Notes under the pieces: model-generated
Seen by the model: only the letters and a program-made list of their open reading frames with translations
Database searches by the model: none
What the model was told of the DNA's origin: nothing
NCBI GenBank assembly: GCA_964523005.1
Contig: CAZFZL010000082.1
Coordinates: 1 to 6,737, forward strand
From: UMGS1307 sp964523005
Lineage (GTDB): Bacteria > Bacillota > Clostridia > Oscillospirales > CAG-382
Direction: 5' to 3'
Length of the DNA: 6,737 nt
Shown: piece after piece, positions 1 to 5,920 of the stretch
Layout: the number at the start of each line of letters is the position of its first letter
Position numbering within the stretch: position 1 is the stretch's first letter
Program-made: the position numbers and the translations under genes

Positions 1-954
1 CAGACCGATCGCCATATCCGAGTAGCCGGAGAAATCGAAGTATATCTGGAACGAAAAGCATATCACGGCTGCCCACGCGCCGAGCACGGTCGGCTCGTAC
101 GACGACACATTGCATAAGTAATCGTACAGTACCGCGCAGCCGTCAGCAAGAATGAGCTTTTTCGCAAGTCCGGCGGTAAAGGTACGCACACCGCGCGCAA
201 ATTTATCGATACTGACGGTACGGCTCGAAAGCTGTGAGTCGATGTCTTTATATCTTACGATAGGCCCGGCGATAAGCTGAGGGAAAAGCGTTACATACGC
301 AGCAAAGGGAACGATGCTCTTCTGAGCGTCGGCATCGCCGCGGTATATATCGAAGGTATAGGACATTATCTGAAATGTGTAGAACGAGATTCCTATCGGA
401 AGCGTAAAGGCGACGGTATATTCCGAATAGAGGAAAGCGCCTGCAGCCCCGGTTTTTTCAAAGATGAAGTAAAACAGCACCGCAGCAGCCGCAACGATGC
501 CGATGCTTATTGCGCCGGCAGCGCGTGCTCGTGATCTTTTTCCAAGCAGAAGCGCAGCGGCAGCGCATGCTGAAAGAAGCACGGTAAAGGTGAGGATTAT
601 CGCGCCGTTTGTCATCGTGAACGATTCGATCGGTTCCAGCCCGAACGTTTCGGCGAAGAAATTTGTATATTTGAAGAACAGCAGCGCCGCAAGGTTGAGC
701 ACGGTCGACACGATCATGCACAGACGCGCGCGCTTTTTGTTCGTCTGCCGATGTTTTCCGACAAAATACCCCAGCACGTACGCGACGAGCACAGAGTAGA
801 TCATTACCGCTATGTAAAGCGGCTCGCCCCAACCGTAAAACGCTATGCTCGTGACAAGCAGCACGGCGTTCCTGGCTTTTACAGGGACTACATAATAAAC
901 GGCGATGTTGACCGCCAGAAAGAAAAACAGGAATACGAGCGATGAAAAAACCAT
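1..954 (-). CDS. AlgI-like MBOAT-family membrane O-acyltransferase (N-terminal 318 residues; C-terminus beyond window)
   Basis: Partial gene, open to the window edge; its 318 codons were translated by hand from the complement. It begins MVFSSLVFLFFFL, the same opening as AlgI/PatA-type MBOAT proteins, which supports this start. An AAGGAA ribosome site (966-971) lies 11 nt upstream. Family landmarks follow in order: FYGWGEP (residues 39-45), FFKYTNFF (93-100), LPIGISFYTFQ (185-195), YTFDIYRGD (199-207), FPQLIAGPIVRYKD (224-237) and YFDFSGYSDMAIGL (305-318). MBOAT enzymes of this group are multi-span membrane proteins that take an acyl group, usually acetyl, across the membrane for transfer to exopolysaccharide or wall polymers, usually with an SGNH/AlgJ-like partner. 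The catalytic histidine region would follow residue 318 and is not visible. Oddity: 84 residues separate KYTNFF and LPIGIS, far more than in AlgI, and they include two extra hydrophobic segments (about 117-137 and 146-165). Substrate is unknown; DltB is a less likely alternative because the motifs fit AlgI better. Confidence 0.93.
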   Translation of the reverse strand, partial: MVFSSLVFLFFFLAVNIAVYYVVPVKARNAVLLVTSIAFYGWGEPLYIAVMIYSVLVAYVLGYFVGKHRQTNKKRARLCMIVSTVLNLAALLFFKYTNFFAETFGLEPIESFTMTNGAIILTFTVLLSACAAAALLLGKRSRARAAGAISIGIVAAAAVLFYFIFEKTGAAGAFLYSEYTVAFTLPIGISFYTFQIMSYTFDIYRGDADAQKSIVPFAAYVTLFPQLIAGPIVRYKDIDSQLSSRTVSIDKFARGVRTFTAGLAKKLILADGCAVLYDYLCNVSSYEPTVLGAWAAVICFSFQIYFDFSGYSDMAIGL

Positions 955-1002
955 ATGTGATTACGTTCCTTATTGCTGATTGCTGTATTTTTCGGTATGC
1001 TT

Positions 1003-1923
1003 TTACTTGTCCTCAAGCTTTTTCAATTCGTCGTCTATTACTTCTTTTTTGCGCAGATACCCGACCACCTTGACTTCATCGCGAAGGAAAGTTTTCGGAG
1101 CGCCGTTCTTCGCGCCCAGCGGTGACGCTTTTATCTTTCCGGTCAGGAAATTGCTTTCGACAACGGCATATTTGCCGTCGGGAGCTTCAACTATCGCGTC
1201 TATCTTCGGGAAGGTCGCATATTCCTGCTCATATACTTCGTTTTCATAGCGAAGGCAGCACATCAGTCTTCCGCACGTTCCGGATATTTTTGAGGATGAA
1301 AGTGAAAGGTTTTGTTCTTTCGCCATCTTTATCGACACCTGCACAAAATCGTTCAGAAACGTCTTGCAGCATATCGGACGGCCGCAAACGCCTATTCCGC
1401 CTATCATTTTTGCCTCATCGCGAACGCCTATCTGGCGCAGCTCTATACGTGTATGGAATACGGAAGCGAGATCCTTCACGAGCTCACGGAAATCCACGCG
1501 TCCGTCCGCCGTGAAATAGAATATCAATTTGGAATTGTCAAACGTGTATTCAACATCGATCAGCTGCATGACGAGGTCGTGGCTTTTGATCTTTTCCACC
1601 CAAACGCGTTTCGCGTTTTCCTCAAGAAGCTTATTGCGTTCATAATGCTTTTTATCGTCTGCCGTCGCAGCACGGACGACGCTTTTAAGCGGCTGATATA
1701 TCTCACGTTCCTTCACAGGTTTGTTGGCTATAGCTATGAAGCCGTATTCAGTACCGCGAACTGTTTCGACAATAACGCCGCCGCCCTCGGTAAATTGAAT
1801 GTTTCCGGGGGAGAAATAATACACCTTTCCGCCGTCCTTAAAACGCACCCCGACGATTTCCACCGTCTTTTGTATTTCGGGCTGCTGCTCTTCCATGACA
1901 ATTATTTTATCGCCTATATCCAT
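1003..1923 (-). CDS. ricT: PSP1-domain protein RicT (YaaT), Fe-S subunit of the Ric complex
   Basis: 306 aa, cytoplasmic. The family signature is unmistakable: GVCGRPICC (residues 178-186), then VSIKMAKEQNLSL (196-208), KISGTCGRLMCCLRYE (212-227). Six cysteines are present (C180, C185, C186, C217, C222, C223). In Bacillus subtilis RicT forms a complex with RicA (YmcA) and RicF (YlbF) that carries [4Fe-4S] clusters and promotes RNase Y-dependent mRNA processing, affecting competence, biofilm and sporulation. Those roles are family knowledge and not shown here. The N-terminal ~75 residues form a beta-rich region; the C-terminus ends in a charged helix (KKEVIDDELKKLEDK). The start at M1 is preferred over M10 because AAAGGAAG lies 6 nt upstream of M1, while M10 has no well-placed site. 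It follows holB by 12 bp, the classical holB-yaaT order, and is surely cotranscribed with it. Length is slightly above the usual ~275 aa. Confidence 0.95.
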   Translation of the reverse strand: MDIGDKIIVMEEQQPEIQKTVEIVGVRFKDGGKVYYFSPGNIQFTEGGGVIVETVRGTEYGFIAIANKPVKEREIYQPLKSVVRAATADDKKHYERNKLLEENAKRVWVEKIKSHDLVMQLIDVEYTFDNSKLIFYFTADGRVDFRELVKDLASVFHTRIELRQIGVRDEAKMIGGIGVCGRPICCKTFLNDFVQVSIKMAKEQNLSLSSSKISGTCGRLMCCLRYENEVYEQEYATFPKIDAIVEAPDGKYAVVESNFLTGKIKASPLGAKNGAPKTFLRDEVKVVGYLRKKEVIDDELKKLEDK

Positions 1924-1929
1924 CTTATT

Positions 1930-1937
1930 CTTCCTTT
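1930..1937 (-). promoter_or_regulatory. ricT ribosome binding site overlapping the holB stop codon
   Basis: The complement reads AAAGGAAG, ending 6 nt before the ricT ATG at 1923. It shares two bases with the holB TAA (1936-1938). Terminating holB ribosomes would sit on the ricT initiation region, so coupled translation is plausible. It also decides in favour of the first methionine of ricT. Confidence 0.8.
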
Positions 1938-2913
1938 ATTTATTGTTCCAAAGCTGTTGTGCATAATATGCAAGCAGTGATGTCATATTCGGGTTTGAAT
2001 CAAGCATACCGCAAAGGCGGTCGGTGACGGTGATGAATGCCGTAAGCGACTCTGTGCTCGCCAGATTCTTATATCTGTCCGCCTGTTCCTTTGAAAAGAA
2101 TGAAAAACCGCTTGTTTTCATATATTTTGCTTCGAGCAGATCGCCAAACGCATCACACATTTCCTCAAGAAGCCGTTTGAGTCCATCCTGTTTATATCTC
2201 AGCGCCGTTACCGCAGAATAAAACTCATATATTCTGCCTGAAGGCTGGAGCAGCATGCGTATGAGCTCGGCAGCGGTATCGTGAAGCCTGACGCTGTCTT
2301 TTTCAAGCAGCTTCTCGGCTCTGCCCGGCATTCCGTCGCTTCTTCGTGCCGCGTCTTCAAGGACATCTGCGCTGATTTTGGGATGGCGCTGTCTGAGCCA
2401 TTCACAGATGCTGTTTTCGTTTAGCGGACTAAGGGTGATAAATGAAAGTCGGGAGCGCACAGTCGGAAGCAGCATGCTTCGCGAGCAGACGAGGAAGAAG
2501 AACACAACCGGCTCCGGCGGCTCTTCAATTATTTTCAGAAGGGCATTTTGATTTCTTCCCGGCATATCATGCGCGTCTGTGAAAATATATACTTTTCTTT
2601 CGCCGTCATTCGGCACCACATAAGCATCGCGCCGTATTTCACGTATTTGATCAATGCTCAAGGTTTTTTTGCCTTCATCAGGCTGCGGAACACTGATATC
2701 AGGGTGCTCGTCTGCATCGGTTTTTCTGCATGAAGCACATTTTCCGCACGGTTTGCTTCCGTCGGTGGCTTCGCAGAGGATGGTTTTTGCGCAATACATG
2801 GCAAAATCGAGTTTTCCGATTCCTTCGCGTCCCTCTATCGCATAAGCGTGCGAAACATGCCCCTGTTCAACGGCGCGGGAAAAATCATTCTTTTCCGTCT
2901 CGTGCAGTATCAT
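1936..2913 (-). CDS. holB: DNA polymerase III clamp-loader subunit delta' (HolB)
   Basis: 325 aa, normal length for Firmicute delta'. It is an AAA+-fold subunit of the clamp loader that places the beta sliding clamp on primed DNA at the replication fork. Visible landmarks: HAYAIEGREGIGK (residues 22-34) is the P-loop position, with leucine instead of Ser/Thr after the lysine, as expected for a delta' that does not hydrolyse ATP. The zinc-module cysteines are C47, C56, C59 and C62 (CGKCASC). KVYIFTDAHDM (107-117) is the degenerate Walker B strand, followed by NQNALLKIIEEPP (121-133). TVRSR (151-155) carries the arginine-finger position, although the family's SRC motif reads SRL here. The helical collar domain fills about 210-325. 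The start has GGAGG 10 nt upstream. The gene sits 48 bp after the decarboxylase and 12 bp before ricT, the standard neighbourhood for holB. A separate promoter candidate lies just upstream. Confidence 0.95.
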   Translation of the reverse strand: MILHETEKNDFSRAVEQGHVSHAYAIEGREGIGKLDFAMYCAKTILCEATDGSKPCGKCASCRKTDADEHPDISVPQPDEGKKTLSIDQIREIRRDAYVVPNDGERKVYIFTDAHDMPGRNQNALLKIIEEPPEPVVFFFLVCSRSMLLPTVRSRLSFITLSPLNENSICEWLRQRHPKISADVLEDAARRSDGMPGRAEKLLEKDSVRLHDTAAELIRMLLQPSGRIYEFYSAVTALRYKQDGLKRLLEEMCDAFGDLLEAKYMKTSGFSFFSKEQADRYKNLASTESLTAFITVTDRLCGMLDSNPNMTSLLAYYAQQLWNNK

Positions 2914-2943
2914 AGGTCAGCATCCTCCGATCTTAACGAATAC

Positions 2944-2972
2944 ATTATACACTTATATAAGTCAGAATTCAA
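2944..2972 (-). promoter_or_regulatory. Candidate sigma-A promoter for holB-ricT
   Basis: On the minus strand, TTGAAT (2972-2967) and a perfect TATAAT (2949-2944) are separated by exactly 17 bp. The -35 box matches the consensus at four of six bases; the -10 box at six of six. The start site would fall near 2937, giving a leader of about 24 nt that contains the GGAGG at 2928-2924. The -35 box lies inside the last codons of the decarboxylase gene and its TGA stop (2964-2962) falls in the spacer. Read from sequence only; no transcription data. Confidence 0.65.
2951..2962. repeat. Perfect 12-bp palindrome between the -35 and -10 boxes
   Basis: ACTTATATAAGT reads the same on both strands and lies wholly inside the 17-bp promoter spacer upstream of holB. 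It could be an operator half-site pair or simply AT-rich chance. It has no unpaired loop and no following T-run, so it is not a terminator. Confidence 0.45.
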
Positions 2973-4176
2973 TAGCTTTTTGACCGTGCGGCAGCTTTTC
3001 GCCGATATGAACAAGCGCGGTTCCCGGAGGATATGCATACACCGGACGCGACGCAATACCGGTCAGGCTCTTCTTTGCAAGAAGCGCGTCTGCGGGAAGC
3101 ACATCTGCACTATGATGCTCATGTGCGGGATACGGTATATTGCCCGGATGCGAATCCGATGAAAGGAGCGCTGACGTGAGACGGTCGAAATCCGTCTGAG
3201 TGTTCATCACCGAAGGAATCAATACAACGCCGAAATCGTCATGAAATTCGCTAATTACTCCTTTTTCGGCAAGATGAGCGTCAAGACGCGCCGGAGCATC
3301 TGATAAGAGCGTAAGTCTGAACGGATCGGATGCGTCTGCCGGTAAAAAGGCACATTTATCCGACACTGAGTTTCTTAATGTGTCTATCCTGGTTTTCAGT
3401 TCTTCCAATGCCTCCGGGTGGTCTGCCATATAAAAAGCACTCTTTTCAAGAGAGGAAGCGATGAGATAAGACGGGCTTGTTGATCCGAAAACGCGCATAG
3501 ACGCAAGGTATTCACGCCACTTCTCTGCCGCGCATCCGTTCAGATGCAAGAAAGCTCCGCCGGTTAACGCCGGCAATGTCTTATGCGCGGAATCGATTAC
3601 TACATCGGCTCCGCATTTCAACGGATGAAGCGTTCCGTTGTTCCAGAAGGCAAGATGTGTTCCGTGGGAATTGTCGCAGATCAGAGGTATTCCGGCTTTA
3701 TGACACGCTTCGGCATACCGCTTGAGCGTGTCGGGCGATATACGTCCGTAATAATCCTCGCTCGTGACCAGGACGGCTTCGGCGCCGCGCTCTATAAGAG
3801 GCGTAATATCATCGCCAAACGAAAAATACAACGGCTCAGTCCGACACAGCGCTATTGCGTATGATGCGGAAATATGCGTCTCGGAAAGCGCCAGCTTCGC
3901 GCTTCTCGCGCAGGTGAACACCGCTGTCTGAATCGCAAGCGTCGCGCCGGCGCATGAATATAGCGTCATATCCGCGCCAAAGAGCCCGGCAGTACGGCGA
4001 AAAACGCATTCGTTTATTTCGCTGTCTGAATACATATCAAAAGTACACGGCAGCTCAGTGACATCCATGCTGCCATATACTTCAATCCTGCCTTTATTTC
4101 CCGGCATATGAAATCGTGCCGGCGACGAATCGGCATATTCACTTATACGGGAATTAATTATCGTACGAGAATTCAT
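2962..4176 (-). CDS. Orn/Lys/Arg decarboxylase-family PLP enzyme (YaaO/SpeA-like), compact form
   Basis: 404 aa, cytoplasmic, fold-type I PLP enzyme. The PLP lysine is K199 in DSAHKTLPALTGGAF (195-209). D168 and H171 in DNSHGTHLAF (168-177) fill the cofactor-binding DEAHG-like position, and H101 (SETHISAS) the ring-stacking position. STSPSYLIASSLE (232-244) is a family block, and the C-terminal domain shows YAYPPGTALVHIGE (380-393). Family members decarboxylate arginine, lysine or ornithine to make agmatine, cadaverine or putrescine; the substrate cannot be told here. Departures: the N-terminal PGHK motif reads PGNK (25-28), and DEAHG reads DNSHG. The protein ends 12 residues after HIGE, so it is shorter than the ~480-490 aa Bacillus YaaO and SpeA at the C-terminus. 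The ATG overlaps the upstream gene's end by 23 bp, and its ribosome site is weak, so translation is probably coupled. A YaaO-type gene near holB is known in Bacillus, but tmk normally lies between them. Confidence 0.88.
   Translation of the reverse strand: MNSRTIINSRISEYADSSPARFHMPGNKGRIEVYGSMDVTELPCTFDMYSDSEINECVFRRTAGLFGADMTLYSCAGATLAIQTAVFTCARSAKLALSETHISASYAIALCRTEPLYFSFGDDITPLIERGAEAVLVTSEDYYGRISPDTLKRYAEACHKAGIPLICDNSHGTHLAFWNNGTLHPLKCGADVVIDSAHKTLPALTGGAFLHLNGCAAEKWREYLASMRVFGSTSPSYLIASSLEKSAFYMADHPEALEELKTRIDTLRNSVSDKCAFLPADASDPFRLTLLSDAPARLDAHLAEKGVISEFHDDFGVVLIPSVMNTQTDFDRLTSALLSSDSHPGNIPYPAHEHHSADVLPADALLAKKSLTGIASRPVYAYPPGTALVHIGEKLPHGQKAIEF
4154..4176 (-). other. 23-bp gene overlap (SpoIID-like stop / decarboxylase start)
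   Basis: The decarboxylase ATG (4176-4174) lies inside the last codons of the SpoIID-like gene, whose TAA is at 4156-4154, in a different frame. No in-frame ATG, GTG or TTG gives a later start before the conserved PGNK motif except M24, which would cut into the fold. The upstream sequence has only a poor AAGAGA-like ribosome site. Together this suggests translational coupling. Confidence 0.75.
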
Positions 4177-5902
4177 AGCCTGTCTCTTTTATGCTGACTA
4201 TATCAATATTTGAAAAGTATCTGTCGAGAATCTCCGCATAATCGTAGCCTGCCTTTGCAAGGTCTGCCGCGCCCTTCTGTCCGAGACCGACGCAGTGTCC
4301 CCAGCCCTTTCCTACGAGCTTATAACCAGCCGCATCGCTCGTAAGGTTGGCATTCTCGATACCGTTGGCGGTAATGACGGTCGTACCGCCCGGCATTGTA
4401 TATTCCGTTGTTCCGCCTGATGTTATAACGCTGACCGGATCAGCCGACGATATTTCGCCGTCACCGGTGCCTGTCTGTACTCGCACATCAAGCGCGGTAC
4501 TGTTTATGGAAGTGAGAGTAAAGTTTGAGCTTGAAAGGATCGTAACTTCAGCGTCCGGTGTATCGTATGTTTCGCAGCAGAGTATGACGCGATGAATAAA
4601 GTAATACACTCTGTCGCCTCTTGTAAGAAGCACTTCATATCCGTTGACGTCGGTTATTTTGAGCTTTACGACATGGTCGGAATTCTTCTCAAGCTCAACA
4701 ATGTCCAATGAAGCGATCTTGCCGAGTTTATACACTTCTTTTTTCCATGCTGTGGTGGAGTTTTTAAAGTCATCAAGCTTAGTTGCCTTATAAATTTCAT
4801 CAAGCGTAACGACTGAACAGCCCCATGTATAATAATTAGTTTCCTCAGGCACCCGCGCTGCGGTACAGTAAGGAGCCGAGGTACTGCCCCAGAAGGATTT
4901 CGCGCTCACTGTTGAGCCGCCGGATGAGCTATGAAACGCTGCCTGAACGATTATGCCATACAGGTCCTCCTCCGGCCCGACGTAGATCATGTATTCGCCT
5001 GCCGTTTCTTCTACGGCTCTGACGAGATTGTTATATTTAACTGTGCTGTAATCGCGCGTCCCGTCGATGCCCCACGTGCCATAATAGACCTGACAATCGC
5101 TGTCGGAGCAGATGTTGCAATCCAAATGTTTTTTGCTTGAGCCCTCTGACATGACGAGCGATCTTATACACATCGCCTGTGCTTTCATCGCTTCAACCGG
5201 CGCGCTGGTGCTTATCTCGCACGGCAGCACACACAGCACATAGGTCTCAAGCTCAACTACATTGATCATCCTCATCGCACTTCCGCTTGTCGATGAAACA
5301 CGCGGGAATTCAAAATAACCTTCATAGCTGTAGGTGCGCGTTGAATTTTTTTTCGGCGACACCGGAGTAAGCACCTCATAGTCTAATGCTCGTATGGCAA
5401 TCGCTCTGCCGGCGTTTTCTGTATATTCGTATATGAACTTCCCGGACGAATCGTAGAGCTGGACGGTACCGGTACCTGACGACACGACAGTGAGCTTTGT
5501 TTTAGACGTTTCCGAGACCTTTGTAAAATACACATCCTCAGAATATCCGTATTCAAAGCCCGTTTCCGAAGAGATAATATATTTTGAAGCCGCTTCGCTT
5601 CCGATAAAGATACCTACACGCACATAATAATCGTCTGCTGTGACGATAGTACCAGACGTTTCGCTCTGTGAAACCGTCTGTGAAGCCTCCTGTGATATAT
5701 CACTCACCGAAGCCGAAATGTCTTCAGACGTTTCAACGGATTCATCGCTCGCGTCAGTCAGGCTTTCATCGCTTATTTCAGCAATGCTTTCTTCGGATAT
5801 GTCAGAAGAAGAATCCAGCGCAGCCGTTGAAAGGGGTACGATGAACGACAGCAGCAGGATGGATACTGCTATGGTTTTTGAATATTTTAAGAGTAGTTTC
5901 AT
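4154..5902 (-). CDS. Exported SpoIID/LytB-domain peptidoglycan lytic enzyme
   Basis: 582 aa. The N-terminus (MKLLLKYSK, then a hydrophobic stretch at 10-24, then STAA) is a signal peptide or membrane anchor, so the enzyme acts outside the membrane. Residues 30-83 are a Ser/Asp/Glu-rich linker with 8-residue periodicity. Residues 91-170 resemble the 'VRVGIFIGS' region common before clostridial SpoIID domains. The SpoIID core starts near 210: the catalytic-glutamate block is YVLCVLPCEIS...PVEAMKAQAMCIRS (E229). A cysteine-rich zinc-like segment is HLDCNICSDSDCQVYYG (259-275). HSSSGG is at 324-329, ILSSSNF at 455-461, and GWGHCVGLGQKGA at 533-545 near the C-terminus. SpoIID is a lytic transglycosylase that cleaves stem-peptide-free glycan during engulfment. 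Whether this is the sporulation enzyme or a vegetative LytB-like paralogue cannot be told. About 60 extra residues (about 465-525) separate ILSSSNF from GWGH. Its length exceeds the ~340 aa of Bacillus SpoIID. AAAAGG lies 7 nt upstream of the ATG. Confidence 0.92.
   Translation of the reverse strand: MKLLLKYSKTIAVSILLLSFIVPLSTAALDSSSDISEESIAEISDESLTDASDESVETSEDISASVSDISQEASQTVSQSETSGTIVTADDYYVRVGIFIGSEAASKYIISSETGFEYGYSEDVYFTKVSETSKTKLTVVSSGTGTVQLYDSSGKFIYEYTENAGRAIAIRALDYEVLTPVSPKKNSTRTYSYEGYFEFPRVSSTSGSAMRMINVVELETYVLCVLPCEISTSAPVEAMKAQAMCIRSLVMSEGSSKKHLDCNICSDSDCQVYYGTWGIDGTRDYSTVKYNNLVRAVEETAGEYMIYVGPEEDLYGIIVQAAFHSSSGGSTVSAKSFWGSTSAPYCTAARVPEETNYYTWGCSVVTLDEIYKATKLDDFKNSTTAWKKEVYKLGKIASLDIVELEKNSDHVVKLKITDVNGYEVLLTRGDRVYYFIHRVILCCETYDTPDAEVTILSSSNFTLTSINSTALDVRVQTGTGDGEISSADPVSVITSGGTTEYTMPGGTTVITANGIENANLTSDAAGYKLVGKGWGHCVGLGQKGAADLAKAGYDYAEILDRYFSNIDIVSIKETGYEFSYDN
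5654..5815 (-). repeat. Acidic serine-rich octapeptide-repeat linker in the SpoIID-like protein
   Basis: Residues 30-83 of the protein. Units in 8-residue register are SSDISEES (32-39), IAEISDES (40-47), LTDASDES (48-55) and VETSEDIS (56-63), fading into ASVSDIS and a Gln/Ser/Thr-rich tail. The stretch has no lysine or arginine and is strongly acidic. It probably acts as a flexible spacer between membrane or signal sequence and enzyme, crossing part of the wall. Confidence 0.8.
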
Positions 5903-5920
5903 ATTGATGCCTTTTCTTTA

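Noticed and set aside
458..832. 124-aa open frame on the minus strand
   Set aside because: It is an out-of-frame shadow of the MBOAT gene, which has unbroken family motifs in another frame of the same strand from 954 to 1. Its Arg/Cys-rich product has no recognisable fold.
972..985. Tandem 7-bp repeat (ATTGCTG twice) in the gap before the MBOAT gene
   Set aside because: Only two copies of a short unit next to the ribosome site; easily chance and not tied to any known element.
955..1002. Possible promoter ahead of the MBOAT gene
   Set aside because: A TTGAGG hexamer exists in the last ricT codons, but no acceptable -10 box lies 16-18 bp downstream.
1005..1022. Small inverted repeat CTTG...CAAG at the end of ricT, considered as a terminator
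   Set aside because: The stem is only 4 bp and no run of T follows on the minus strand, so it should not stop transcription; the MBOAT gene probably stays in the operon.
1312..1980. 222-aa open frame on the plus strand
   Set aside because: It lies antisense to ricT and its product (HLYRHLHKIV..., His/Phe/Leu-rich) is the mirror of the ricT coding sequence. The opposite strand encodes a full PSP1 protein, so this is not a gene.
3583..3864. 93-aa plus-strand open frame inside the decarboxylase
   Set aside because: It is antisense to the conserved PLP-binding region and has no family match or ribosome site I can support.
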